Below, in pieces: positions 1 to 10,530 of a stretch of DNA of 64,000 nt. Positions within the stretch are counted from its first letter, which is position 1; each line of letters opens with the position of its first letter. The position numbers and the translations under genes were made by a program. The DNA comes from CAYJPA01 sp964371945 (GTDB lineage Bacteria; Chloroflexota; Chloroflexia; Thermomicrobiales; UBA6265), in the NCBI GenBank assembly GCA_964371945.1, contig CAYJPA010000017.1:8671-72670 (forward strand), read 5' to 3'. The notes under the pieces are model-generated. The model saw only the letters and a program-made list of their open reading frames with translations, was not told the DNA's origin and searched no databases.

Positions 1-1
1 A

Positions 2-1873
<1,872 letters not shown>

Positions 1874-1909
1874 CGGCGTCCGAGTCGATTCGGAGAAGAT
1901 GAGATCGAA

Positions 1910-1930
1910 CGGGCCCCATTTCGGGGCCCG
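1910..1930 (+). terminator. GC-rich hairpin downstream of acnA
   Basis: An 8-bp perfect stem (CGGGCCCC / GGGGCCCG) with a 5-base loop, 36 bases after the acnA stop. No U-tract follows, so termination could be inefficient or the hairpin may only stabilise the mRNA 3' end. Confidence 0.45.
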
Positions 1931-1954
1931 CGTCGTGATTGAGGGCGCAAACAG

Positions 1955-3478
1955 ATGACCATCGAGCTCCCACGGTTTGCCGATACGATCGTTGTAGGAG
2001 GGGGAACGGCTGGCGCGGCGGTGGCGGGCATCCTGGCTGAGCGCACCGAACAATCGGTGCTCTTGCTCGAAGCCGGTCCGGACTACGGTGCATACGACAG
2101 CGGTCGATGGCCGGGCGATCTCCTGGAGGCGTTCGATCTTGCATCGTCCCACGGCTGGGGCTACGACAGTGGGACTGTCTATGCCGGGCGCACGATTCCA
2201 TTCGAGCGGGCCCGGGTGATCGGTGGCTGTTCGTCCCACAATGGCTGTGCCGCCATCTGGGGCCATCGCAACGACTACGACGGTTGGGCCGCGCTCGGCA
2301 ACGATGGCTGGTCGACGGACGAGCTCCTTCCCTGCTTCAAGTCCGCGAATATCCGCCTCCGGGTGCGGATTCCGGGAAGCGGCGAGATCACGCCGTACCA
2401 CCGGGCGATGCTCGACGCCGCGCCCGCGGCCGGCATCCCGATCGTCGACGATCTCAATGACCTCGACGAACCGGTCGGGATGGCGCCGAGTCCCGTCAAC
2501 GTCTGGAACGGCGTCCGTTGGAACAGCGCGTTCGCCTACCTGGACCCCGTTCGCGGCCGCAAGAATTTGACGATCCGCGGCGATGTGCTGACCGACAAGC
2601 TCATCGTCGAGCGCGGGAGAATCGCCGGGGTGTCGGTGATTGGACCGAATGGCCCCGCGCGGATCGACGCTGGTCGAGCGGTGCTCGCGGGCGGCACCTA
2701 CGGTTCTCCTTCGATCCTGCTGCGATCCGGCATTGGCAATCCGGCCACGTTGGCCGCCATCGGCATCGCTCCCGTTCATGATCTGTCTGGCGTCGGTGAG
2801 AATCTACACGACCACTCCGCCGCCTATCTCCAGTTTGCCGGAACGGACGAGCTCCGCGAAAAGATGACGGCGTTCGGTCACGATCATTGGATGCCGGAAG
2901 AGCAGTCGATCGCCAAGGCGCGCTCGTCGCAGTGCTCCGAGGCATTCGATCTCCACCTCTACCCCGAGGGCGGGCCTTACGCCCAGAATCGAACCGCCTG
3001 GTCGTTCATCATGCCAATCGCCTGCATGACGCCGAAATCTCGAGGCCGCTTAACGCTGCGAAGCGGGGATCCAGAAGCCGCGCCGGTCTTTGAGCACGGC
3101 TATCTATCCGATGTCGATGGGGCCGATATCCGCGTCCTCGCCGACGGGATCGAGATAGGCAGGACGATCACCAACCAGCCCGCACCTCGGAGTTTGATCG
3201 GCGAGGAGCTTGCCCCTGGACCCGACATCAGCAGTCGTGCAGATGTTGAAAACTGGCTCAACAGTGTTGTCGCGCACTACTACCATCCAGTAGGATCCTG
3301 CAAAATGGGACCGATGAACGACCCGGTCGCCGTGGTCGATTCGCGCGGTAAGTTGCACGGACTCGAAGGCGGGTACGTCGCCGATTGCTCGATCATGCCC
3401 ATTATTCCGCGAGCAAACACGAACATACCGGCTGCCGTGGTCGGTGAGCGAATCGCAGGTTGGCTTGCCGAAAAGTGA
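1955..3478 (+). CDS. GMC-family FAD-dependent oxidoreductase
   Basis: Flavoprotein alcohol/polyol dehydrogenase or oxidase of the glucose-methanol-choline family, 507 residues, the normal length. The N-terminus holds the ADP-binding Rossmann motif VVGGGTAGAAVAG (residues ~12-24) followed by the acidic end of strand 2 (LLLEAGPDYG). GGCSSHNG (~90) is the flavin-covering region and the GMC signature GGTYGSPSILLRSGIG lies near 250. The C-terminal YYHPVGSCKMGP (~440) supplies the catalytic histidine, and the N-P-x-x-S block is seen as NTNIPAAVVGERIA. No signal peptide, so cytoplasmic. The substrate cannot be told from sequence; choline dehydrogenase-like and mycofactocin-associated MftG-like annotations are both possible. 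It stands alone between acnA and a secreted protein. Confidence 0.9.
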   Translation: MTIELPRFADTIVVGGGTAGAAVAGILAERTEQSVLLLEAGPDYGAYDSGRWPGDLLEAFDLASSHGWGYDSGTVYAGRTIPFERARVIGGCSSHNGCAAIWGHRNDYDGWAALGNDGWSTDELLPCFKSANIRLRVRIPGSGEITPYHRAMLDAAPAAGIPIVDDLNDLDEPVGMAPSPVNVWNGVRWNSAFAYLDPVRGRKNLTIRGDVLTDKLIVERGRIAGVSVIGPNGPARIDAGRAVLAGGTYGSPSILLRSGIGNPATLAAIGIAPVHDLSGVGENLHDHSAAYLQFAGTDELREKMTAFGHDHWMPEEQSIAKARSSQCSEAFDLHLYPEGGPYAQNRTAWSFIMPIACMTPKSRGRLTLRSGDPEAAPVFEHGYLSDVDGADIRVLADGIEIGRTITNQPAPRSLIGEELAPGPDISSRADVENWLNSVVAHYYHPVGSCKMGPMNDPVAVVDSRGKLHGLEGGYVADCSIMPIIPRANTNIPAAVVGERIAGWLAEK

Positions 3479-3576
3479 CCGCGCCTACTGGCACCGTCGG
3501 CACCCGGTGGCAACACGCTCGTGTCGCCACTTCCGCGCAACAACTGGGACTCACCAAGAGGTACGAATCGAGAGCG

Positions 3577-3608
3577 CCGAACGGCCCGAAATTTGATGGA
3601 CCGTTCGG
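3577..3608. other. inverted repeat in the acnA/GMC-C39 intergenic gap
   Basis: CCGAACGG and CCGTTCGG separated by 16 bases, in the 204-base gap before the next gene. It could be a loose terminator stem for the GMC gene or an operator; nothing else recognisable is in the gap. Confidence 0.25.
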
Positions 3609-3682
3609 TGATTAAAACTCGAGCGCCTTCACCGCACACTCTAGATCGGTACTGATCGAAGAGTCGCAGGCGGAGGCCGCCC

Positions 3683-4537
3683 GTGTTCATCCCCAACTTG
3701 CGCCGCTTATCCAGAAGGCGATTCGTCTCGCTGGCCGCGGCAACAGCTGGAGCAGCGATGATTGGGCGAACTGGCCTTGTATCCGCGGCCGGGATCACGC
3801 TCCAGGCTCCCTACTTTGCGCAAGGCGGAACAGGATCCGACTCCAGTACGAATTGCGGCCCGGCTACTGTCGCTGCCGCGGTTAACTACAGCGGAGTCGC
3901 TTACCCTGCGGTTCAGGATGTACGCACGACACTCGGCATGAACGGCCCGACCAGTCTCGAACAATGGGCGTGGCTGTTGGACGCGTACAACGCCCCGTGG
4001 TATCCAACCTGGTCGCAACCGGAAATGGACCTGGCAATTAACTCCGGCTATGTGATCGTGATCGCCGCTTGGATGGCCGACTTCTCAACAGCGCCCGATT
4101 TTGAAGAAGCCTGGAGTCCGTTCTGGGGTCAATCAGGGCGCTACGATGGCTTTTCACAGGGCCATGCACTGCTGATCGTCGGCAAGACCGAAGACGAATC
4201 GAACTACCTCATTCACGATCCGAATGTCTTTCCATCTAACGCAACTTCTTACTATGGCGACGGCGCTCCGAAGGGCTCGTTCCGGCCATACAACGCCGTT
4301 GAGGTCTGGAGCACGGTCGGTCGCTATGCCGAAGGACTCGGACTTGCCGTCGCGCCGCTCGAACTGAAAGAAGCCGCTTCGACAAAGCGCGTGCTGGCCG
4401 AAAATGCCGATCTCTTCGCCGGTCCCGGCGGCGGTCACGCACCTGAGCGCGGAGAGCGAGGCGTTACCGGCGTCGTCGTGCCCAAATCCGAGCGCGGGAT
4501 CATCTCGGCCGCTTCTGAAGACGCCAGTGAAGACTAA
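3683..4537 (+). CDS. secreted C39-like cysteine peptidase domain protein (Tat-type leader)
   Basis: GTG start, 284 residues. The leader carries an arginine cluster (RRLSRRRF) followed by a hydrophobic, alanine-rich stretch ending near SAAG, so a twin-arginine signal is plausible. The mature part fits the papain-like C39_2 fold: a Cys in TNCGPATVAAAV (~residue 52), a His in GHALLIVG (~155) and an Asp in IHDPNVF (~170), giving the expected order of the triad. The last ~50 residues are charged and low complexity. Substrate unknown. C39 domains of this kind cleave peptides or cell-wall crosslinks, but many secreted copies are uncharacterised. A second C39-like protein with LysM repeats occurs at 57113-58489. 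Confidence 0.72.
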   Translation: MFIPNLRRLSRRRFVSLAAATAGAAMIGRTGLVSAAGITLQAPYFAQGGTGSDSSTNCGPATVAAAVNYSGVAYPAVQDVRTTLGMNGPTSLEQWAWLLDAYNAPWYPTWSQPEMDLAINSGYVIVIAAWMADFSTAPDFEEAWSPFWGQSGRYDGFSQGHALLIVGKTEDESNYLIHDPNVFPSNATSYYGDGAPKGSFRPYNAVEVWSTVGRYAEGLGLAVAPLELKEAASTKRVLAENADLFAGPGGGHAPERGERGVTGVVVPKSERGIISAASEDASED

Positions 4538-4589
4538 GGCCCACTGACGCACCATTTTCGGAATCTGATTCGCGGACATGAGATCATTT

Positions 4590-4612
4590 GGGCCGTTCGT
4601 AGTGAACGGCCC
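4590..4612 (+). terminator. hairpin after the C39-like gene
   Basis: Nine-base perfect stem GGGCCGTTC / GAACGGCCC with a 5-base loop, about 50 bases past the stop codon. No clear U-run. Its position argues that the following reductase starts at the downstream TTG rather than at the ATG at 4578. Confidence 0.5.
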
Positions 4613-4652
4613 GTTGCATCTTCCGCGTTTTCTCACGCTGGGAGTATTCGAG

Positions 4653-5217
4653 TTGCCTGAATCACCGAAATCCGTCGCCGTGCTCATCGGCGGTCTTCGC
4701 CGGGATTCGATCAATCGCTATCTCTTCAACGCAATCCAGGAGCTTGCTCCACTCGGCATTTCCTTTGTCGAAGCTCGGATCGGCGATCTCCCGCTTTGCA
4801 ACGCCGATCTAGAGATCGACGGCCCACCGGCGCCGGTTTCGGTTTTTCGCGACCAAATTCGGGCTTCCGATGGCCTCCTCGTGATCACGCCCGAGTACAA
4901 CTACTCGATTCCCGGTGTCCTCAAAAACGCGATCGACTGGTTGTGGGCTCCGTCGACCATCTGGGCGGCATACGGCAAGCCCGGCGCGATGATGGACGCG
5001 ACTGGGGGTCGTTCCCGGCACTATGCGCGCTCAGATGCACCTACGCAATATCTTCGTGACCTTGAACATCCTCGACCTGACCAAACCTGAGATTTACGGC
5101 ACCTTCGCTGGCGACAAGTTCGACGCGTCCGGGCACTTGGTTGATGAGGAGATTCGACAACCAATCGAAGCACACCTGGAGGCATTCGTGCATTGGGTCG
5201 ATTTAGTAGGTAAATGA
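4653..5217 (+). pseudogene. NAD(P)H-dependent FMN reductase, frameshifted
   Basis: Flavodoxin-like quinone/azo/chromate reductase family. Translation from the TTG at 4653 (GGAG at 4641 upstream) gives the FMN phosphate loop LIGGLRRDSINR and the family motif TPEYNYSIPGVLKNAIDWL, then KPGAMMDATGG. After that the frame is lost near 5007-5022. The rest of the family (MRAQMHLRNIFVTLN onwards) continues in another frame from 5023 to the stop at 5217. Removing one C from the CCC at 5014-5016 restores a continuous ~187-residue protein reading GGRSGTMRAQ. It is therefore either a fresh pseudogene or a one-base sequencing/assembly error. Both halves match one gene, so this is a single locus. Confidence 0.8.
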
Positions 5218-5264
5218 CCATTGAGTTCCCTCGGATTGAAACATCAATCATCGTCAAGAGTCGT

Positions 5265-5270
5265 TATACT
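5265..5270 (+). promoter_or_regulatory. -10 element of the parDE operon
   Basis: TATACT lies 25 bases before the parD start. No good -35 hexamer sits 16-18 bases upstream, as is common for promoters repressed by their own ParD product. An SD-like GAAGGAGA follows at 5281. Confidence 0.4.
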
Positions 5271-5295
5271 GGGCCGTATCGAAGGAGATCACACA

Positions 5296-5574
5296 ATGAG
5301 CGTAACCCTAACCCCGGAACTTGAGGCTTTGGTGCAACGGAAAGTTCAGACGGGTCTCTACAGTAACCCAGGCGAAGTATTGCGGGAAGCCCTGCAGCTC
5401 CTGGAGGAAAGAGACCGGCTAAACCGGCTAAAAGCCGCAATCGCCGTCGGCGACGCTCAGATCGCAAGGGGTGAATCCATCCCATGGACACCCGACACGA
5501 TGGATCGACTCAAGCGTGAGGCTGCGGAAAATGTCCGCAACGGGAGGCCGATCAAGGATGAAGTCAAGCCGTAG
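5296..5574 (+). CDS. parD: ParD-family antitoxin
   Basis: 92-residue antitoxin. The N-terminal half (VTLTPELEALVQRKVQTGLY, then SNPGEVLREALQLLEERD) is the ribbon-helix-helix DNA-binding fold typical of ParD/CopG antitoxins. The charged C-terminal tail would wrap the toxin. The ATG at 5296 is chosen over the upstream start at 5221 because of the SD GAAGGAGA and the length of the family. It overlaps the downstream parE by 17 bases, so the two are translationally coupled. Expected to repress its own promoter as a ParD-ParE complex. Confidence 0.88.
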   Translation: MSVTLTPELEALVQRKVQTGLYSNPGEVLREALQLLEERDRLNRLKAAIAVGDAQIARGESIPWTPDTMDRLKREAAENVRNGRPIKDEVKP

Positions 5575-5863
5575 GCTCGATTTCAGCCCGGACGCCGAGG
5601 ACGATCTACGTTCGATTCTGGAGTACACGCTGACGATTTGGGGAGAACGGCAGCATGATGCCTACGCAGAGCACATCTCCGCTGCGCTGGACGAGTTGAT
5701 CCGATTCCCTGATCTCGGCCACCTGCGAGAAGATATTTCGTCAGGGCTGCGTTCTCGTGCTGTCGAGCGCCACGTCGTCTACTACCGGGTGAACGATCAG
5801 TACATCAAAGTCCTTCGTATCGTTCACAGCAAGATGGACGTCCCTACCCGACTTGAGCAGTAG
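5558..5863 (+). CDS. parE: ParE-family toxin (RelE/ParE fold)
   Basis: 101-residue toxin starting at an ATG inside the end of parD. The RelE/ParE fold is recognisable from RRLDFSPDAEDDLRSILEY, a central ALDELIRFPDLGHLRED segment (PxLGxxR-type) and C-terminal strands RAVERHVVYYRV and IKVLRIVHSKMD. ParE proteins poison DNA gyrase, while RelE relatives cut mRNA. The gene order antitoxin-toxin and the pairing with ParD favour ParE. The pair appears intact. Confidence 0.88.
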   Translation: MKSSRRLDFSPDAEDDLRSILEYTLTIWGERQHDAYAEHISAALDELIRFPDLGHLREDISSGLRSRAVERHVVYYRVNDQYIKVLRIVHSKMDVPTRLEQ

Positions 5864-5963
5864 CCGGCACGACCCACAACGGCAAGACAAAGCGGTCAGG
5901 TAGTGATCACTTATTGAGAACGGCGGGCGAGATTTCGCATCCAGTATCGAACCGTAGCGGAAC

Positions 5964-6632
5964 TCAGATCGAAAAGTGGCGCTCACCTGCAAGAAACCGT
6001 TCGGCAGCGATCGCGACCCGGTAAGAATAGCGATCGCCCCGGAGGATGAAATCGGTTTGGGTGAGAACGATCTCTTCTATCGAGGCGCTACCCGGCGTGA
6101 TAGAACGAGCGGAAATCGCATCCCTGCCGCCCACATAGAAATCCAGGAACTCGGGGATAGAGACTCGAACCAATGCGGAGAGCTCAGCCGGACTTGGGTT
6201 GTAAGCGGTCAGCGGACGCTCGTCGCGCAGGAAAAAGACGTCCTGCAATTCGCGTTCGATGACCCCGGTTTCCGCCTCACTTACGCAAACCCGCTTGCCT
6301 GCATAGATCAGATCGCTCATCTCGACCGCGATCCCGATCTCCTCCTCGACCTCACGCATGGTTTGTTTGAGTCCCTCTCCGGCCCGGTAATGCCCCCCGA
6401 CGGTCGAATCCATTTTGCCAGGCATCGTGTCCTTCGCCAGTCCACGGCATTGAAACATCAGGAATGGAACTGACTCTTCGACCCCAACAACCCAAACGTG
6501 CACCGCCCGATGCCAATCGCCATCCCGGTGTACGTCAGCCCGCCGTTTCGTTCGACCCGTGGGAGTCCCGCCGGCCGATACCACATCGAAGAGCTCGTCC
6601 GGATCCTGGGCGATTGTGAGGTCGTGAATCAT
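5964..6632 (-). CDS. Nudix hydrolase (IPP-isomerase-like subfamily)
   Basis: 222 residues. The Nudix box is complete: G-HYRAG-E-GLKQTMR-EVEEEIGI (G x5 E x7 R E V x E E x G I), near residues 95-116, giving Mg-dependent hydrolysis of a nucleoside diphosphate-linked compound. DWHRAVHVWVVG ahead of the box is the pattern of isopentenyl-diphosphate isomerase/YfcD-like Nudix proteins. Its ATG overlaps the stop of the upstream acetyltransferase by four bases (ATGA), so the two are co-translated. They may be the tail of the nuo transcript. Substrate not predictable. Confidence 0.88.
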   Translation of the reverse strand: MIHDLTIAQDPDELFDVVSAGGTPTGRTKRRADVHRDGDWHRAVHVWVVGVEESVPFLMFQCRGLAKDTMPGKMDSTVGGHYRAGEGLKQTMREVEEEIGIAVEMSDLIYAGKRVCVSEAETGVIERELQDVFFLRDERPLTAYNPSPAELSALVRVSIPEFLDFYVGGRDAISARSITPGSASIEEIVLTQTDFILRGDRYSYRVAIAAERFLAGERHFSI

Positions 6633-7183
6633 TCGATGCTCTCCTGGTCGTCTCCGCGATCGGTCGCCAGCAGACTGTAGACCAGCACGTCCTGATACGC
6701 CCCGTCGAAATAGGAGGCTTCACGCAAAGTTGCGTCGAGTTTGAACCCGCACCGTTCATAGAGCCGGCAGGCCCGCTCGTTGAACGCTTCGACCCGAAGC
6801 GATACCCGATGCAGATTCCACTGGTCGAAACAAATGTCGACGAGCGCGGTCAGCGCATCGGTCCCCAACCCTTCGCCCCAGCGCTCCCGTTCGCCAATCA
6901 TCATCGAGAGCTCAATCGCGGAGTGAGCTGGCTCGTATCGCCCCAGAATCGCGACTCCGACGTCCGTCCCATCCAGCAGCTCGATGATGAAGCATGCCGG
7001 GTGCTCATGTCCACGCTCATCATCGATCCAGTTTTCGATCCGGCGTTCAACTTCGGCTCGCGAAATAGTCGCGTCCGGCAGACCCCAGAAACGCATCACC
7101 TCGGGGTCGTTAAACCAACGATGGAGCTGCCCGGCATCGGATCGCTCCACCGCTCGGAGATTCGTCAGTTCACCCCGAATCAT
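6629..7183 (-). CDS. GNAT-family N-acetyltransferase (RimJ/RimL type)
   Basis: 184 residues. The fold is recognisable from TNLRAVERSDAGQLHRWFND at the start, IELSMMIGERERWGEGLGTDAL (acetyl-CoA pyrophosphate-binding loop, R/Q-x-x-G-x-G/A) in the middle and FDQWNLHRVSLRVEAFNERA, CRLYERCGFK near the end. RimJ/RimL-like enzymes acetylate protein N-termini, amino acids or antibiotics; the acceptor here is unknown. It begins 18 bases after nuoN ends and overlaps the Nudix gene, so it is likely transcribed with the nuo operon. Confidence 0.88.
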   Translation of the reverse strand: MIRGELTNLRAVERSDAGQLHRWFNDPEVMRFWGLPDATISRAEVERRIENWIDDERGHEHPACFIIELLDGTDVGVAILGRYEPAHSAIELSMMIGERERWGEGLGTDALTALVDICFDQWNLHRVSLRVEAFNERACRLYERCGFKLDATLREASYFDGAYQDVLVYSLLATDRGDDQESIE

Positions 7184-7201
7184 CGCGCCGCACCGGCCGG
7201 A

Positions 7202-8740
7202 TTAACCGGCCCCGGCGATCCGGGCGGTCGTCTCGGCCGCGACCTGCCACTTGTCAGCCAGGTCCACAAGCCGGCTCGAGAAGAGTCCGAGCGCGAGATT
7301 CGCGATCACAAGCGTTGCAATTCCGACATTGAGCAGCCCTGTCGGATAACCGCGTAGCGACTTTTCGGAGGGGTTGAAGTACATCACCGCAACCACGCGC
7401 AGGTAGTAGTATGCGCTCACGGCAGACGCCAGCACGACCACGATCGCGAGCCAGAGCATGTCTGCATCGATCGCCGCCAGAATTACGTAGTACTTCGCGT
7501 AAAAGCCGAGCAGCGGCGGCACGCCCATCAGCGAAACCATGAAGATCGTCATCGACGCCGCGGCGAGCGGCCGCGACCCAGCTAGGCCCGCGAAATCGTC
7601 CAGGTCAATTCCGTTCCCACGGTGCTGAACCCAGGTGATGACCGCAAATGCGCCGATATTCATAAAGGTGTACGCGAGCATGTAGTAAAGCAGGCTCGAG
7701 ATGCCGCGATCGGCGCCGAGACCCGTGAATCCCGTGCCCACCTTTTGATACGCCGCCAAGCCGACCAACATGTAGCCGGTGTGGGCGATCGACGAATAGG
7801 CGAGCATGCGCTTGATATTGCGCTGTGAGAGCGCCACGATGTTCCCGAAGGTCATCGTCAGCACCGCGAGCACCGCGATCAAGTTGATCCAGTCGTCCCG
7901 CAGCGGACCAAGTCCCTCGACCATAATCCGAATGATCGCCGCAAATCCGGCCGCTTTCGGTCCGACCGACATGAACGCGGTGACCGGCGTCGGCGCACCG
8001 TCGTACGCATCCGGCGTCCACATGTGGAATGGCACTGCCGCGATTTTGAATCCAAGACCAACAACCAAGAGGAGAAGCGCGAGCAGCAGCGCCGGTTCTC
8101 GGTGCCCAGTGCCCGAGACGACTTCTGAGAGGTGCGTACTGATCCCGGTGAGACTGGTCGATCCGGTCAGCCCGTAGGTCCAGGCCATCCCATAAATCAG
8201 AATCGCGCTGGCGAAGATGCCGAGCAGGAAGTATTTGAGCGCACCTTCGATCGACGTCACGCGCCGCTTCGCGAACGCGGTCAGCACGTATGTCGCGAGC
8301 GATGCGAGCTCGATCCCGACGAAGATCACCACCAGATCACCGGCCGCCGAAACGATCAATGCGCCAAGCACTGAAAAGGCGAGCAGCACATAGAACTCCC
8401 CGATCGGCATCCTTCCTTCGAGGTTCTCGATGTAGCTTGCCGAAATCATGACTGAGAGCACGGCCGCGGAGAGGATGATCACCGAAAGGAAAACCGTAAG
8501 GCCGTCCGCGCGGAACATGCCGCCGAAGGTGCTATCGTTCTCGCCGTCCTGCCAGTAAAGCGCGGCCATCGCCGCGACGTATCCGACAAGCGAAGCGCCG
8601 GTCAGCAATGTGTAGTGACTCCTGCGCGGAAAGAACGCGTCGGCCAGCATCAGCACAATCGCCAGTCCGAACACGATGAGCTGCGGCAACATCAGCCCGA
8701 AATCGGGACTCGACAAATTTAGGTTCAGCAGATCTCCCAC
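7202..8740 (-). CDS. nuoN: NADH-quinone oxidoreductase subunit N
   Basis: Antiporter-like membrane subunit of complex I, 512 residues, about 14 hydrophobic helices. Landmarks are the proton-channel segment FVGIELASLATYVLTAF, with the conserved glutamate of helix 5, and the discontinuous-helix region KIAAVPFHMWTPDAYDGAPTPVTAF, with the key lysine and PFH-W-PD motif. LAYSSIAHTGYMLVGLAAY follows. It is the last nuo gene of the operon, 74 bases after nuoM. It translocates protons as part of the membrane arm. Confidence 0.97.
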   Translation of the reverse strand: MGDLLNLNLSSPDFGLMLPQLIVFGLAIVLMLADAFFPRRSHYTLLTGASLVGYVAAMAALYWQDGENDSTFGGMFRADGLTVFLSVIILSAAVLSVMISASYIENLEGRMPIGEFYVLLAFSVLGALIVSAAGDLVVIFVGIELASLATYVLTAFAKRRVTSIEGALKYFLLGIFASAILIYGMAWTYGLTGSTSLTGISTHLSEVVSGTGHREPALLLALLLLVVGLGFKIAAVPFHMWTPDAYDGAPTPVTAFMSVGPKAAGFAAIIRIMVEGLGPLRDDWINLIAVLAVLTMTFGNIVALSQRNIKRMLAYSSIAHTGYMLVGLAAYQKVGTGFTGLGADRGISSLLYYMLAYTFMNIGAFAVITWVQHRGNGIDLDDFAGLAGSRPLAAASMTIFMVSLMGVPPLLGFYAKYYVILAAIDADMLWLAIVVVLASAVSAYYYLRVVAVMYFNPSEKSLRGYPTGLLNVGIATLVIANLALGLFSSRLVDLADKWQVAAETTARIAGAG

Positions 8741-8814
8741 TGATTTGACTCCTCGACCACCGGTCGTTCGTCTTGAGACGGCTTTCGCCGGTTATGCGCC
8801 TCGAAACCAGTCCT

Positions 8815-10512
8815 CTACGTCAGGAACGGCGCGAGTAGTCGTTCAAGTGACGGTTGCACGATATCGAACACAGGTGTCGGGTAGACGCCGAAGAAGATCG
8901 TGAGCACAATGAGCGGCGCCAGCGTGAGCCCCTCTTTGAGCGTCAAATCCGGCCAGATCGATCCATGACCGTGATCGCCGGCCGCGTGATCGTGTGATCC
9001 GGCGGAGACCGGGAGCGATTCACCGTGTCCGTGACCGTGATCGGAATGAGCGAGCTCCGCCCGCTCCTCCGCGGTCAGCTCTCCGTCGTGCGGATCAGGC
9101 AATTCGCCAGGTACTCGCTCGAATACGACCCTCTGGAACATCCACATCATGTACCACGCCGCCAAAATGACGACGGAGAAGGTCAGCAGCGCGGCGAATT
9201 TGCTGTATTGCCAGGTCGCCAGCGCCACCAGGAACTCGCCAATGAAACCTGACATCCCAGGCAATCCCACCGACGCCAGCATGAAGACGCCAAACATCAC
9301 CGAGTAGACAGGCAGTCTTGAGGCCAGTCCTCCGTACGCGGAGATGAGCCGGGTGTGTGCCCGCTCGTACACGACGCCGACGCAAAGGAACAAACCGCCT
9401 GTGTTGAAACCATGGGCGACCATAACCATCATCGCGCCATTCAGACCATTCAGATAATGCTCGGGCGGATGGAGATTGCCGGAGATGCGATCAGCTTTCA
9501 TCGCCAAGATCGCGACAAAGATGCCGAGCGTCACGAATCCCATGTGGCTGACCGACGAGTACGCGATTAGCTTCTTCATATCGGGCTGAACGAGCGCGAC
9601 AAGCGCGCCATACAGGATGGCAATGATTGAGAGCACAACGATCGCCAACGCCCAATCCTCGGTGCCCTCGGGAAAGAGCGGGAGATTGAAGCGCAGAATG
9701 CCGTAGCCGCCCATTTTCAACATGATCGCGGCGAGGATGACCGACGCCGCGGTCGGCGCCTCGACGTGAGCATCCGGCAACCAGGTGTGGAACGGGAACA
9801 TCGGCACCTTGACCGCGAACGCAATCAGGAACGCGGCGAAGACCGCTCCCTGGAAGACATCACTGTAGGCGCCCGCCGCCCAGCCCGTCTGCAACTGCAG
9901 GATGTTGAGCGTGCGGATGCCTGTTTCCTCATAAAACGCCTGATACGTCGCGACGATGCCGACCAGCATCAATAACGAACCAAAGAGCGTATAGAGGAAG
10001 AACTTGATTGCCGCGTAGACGCGGTTCTGGCTGCCCCACACACCGATTAAGAGCGCCATCGGGATAAGCATGATCTCCCAGAAGATGTAGAAGATGAAGA
10101 GATCGAGCGCCATGAACACGCCCAGCATGCCGGTTTCGAGCAGCAAGAGCGCGATGTAATACTCACGTGGCCGTTCGGCAATCGTGTCCCAAGACCAGAT
10201 GATCGCGATCACTGAGAGCAGCGTCGTCAGCGCAACAAGCACGACCGCAATCCCGTCGACACCCATGAAGTAGGAAACGCCGATCTCCGACAGCCAGTCG
10301 ACCTTCTCCTGGTAGGGCACCGATTGCCCGGCCTCAAACGGAGCGTCTGGGTCGAAACCGAACCAAAGGAAAATCGAAAGCACGAAGCTGCCGGCCGCCG
10401 CTACCAAAGCGATCGTGCGCGACATTTCCTTTGAGATATTCGGGATGAACAAGATGAGCAGCGCCCCGATCGCCGGCAGGTATGCAATCGCGCTCAACAT
10501 TGGGAAGTCCAC
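8815..10512 (-). CDS. nuoM: NADH-quinone oxidoreductase subunit M
   Basis: 565-residue antiporter-like subunit. FYIFWEIMLIPMALLIGVWG contains the helix-5 glutamate, VPMFPFHTWLPDAHVEAPTA the broken-helix lysine region, and LIAYSSVSHMGFVTLGIF is also conserved. Near the C-terminus, in a loop between the last helices, lies a histidine-rich insert (SDHGHGHGES and HDHAAGDHGHGS, roughly residues 490-520), which is absent from most NuoM proteins. The reading frame is otherwise of normal length. It lies 18 bases after nuoL. Confidence 0.97.
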   Translation of the reverse strand: MDFPMLSAIAYLPAIGALLILFIPNISKEMSRTIALVAAAGSFVLSIFLWFGFDPDAPFEAGQSVPYQEKVDWLSEIGVSYFMGVDGIAVVLVALTTLLSVIAIIWSWDTIAERPREYYIALLLLETGMLGVFMALDLFIFYIFWEIMLIPMALLIGVWGSQNRVYAAIKFFLYTLFGSLLMLVGIVATYQAFYEETGIRTLNILQLQTGWAAGAYSDVFQGAVFAAFLIAFAVKVPMFPFHTWLPDAHVEAPTAASVILAAIMLKMGGYGILRFNLPLFPEGTEDWALAIVVLSIIAILYGALVALVQPDMKKLIAYSSVSHMGFVTLGIFVAILAMKADRISGNLHPPEHYLNGLNGAMMVMVAHGFNTGGLFLCVGVVYERAHTRLISAYGGLASRLPVYSVMFGVFMLASVGLPGMSGFIGEFLVALATWQYSKFAALLTFSVVILAAWYMMWMFQRVVFERVPGELPDPHDGELTAEERAELAHSDHGHGHGESLPVSAGSHDHAAGDHGHGSIWPDLTLKEGLTLAPLIVLTIFFGVYPTPVFDIVQPSLERLLAPFLT

Positions 10513-10530
10513 GATTACTCCTCCGCCCCG

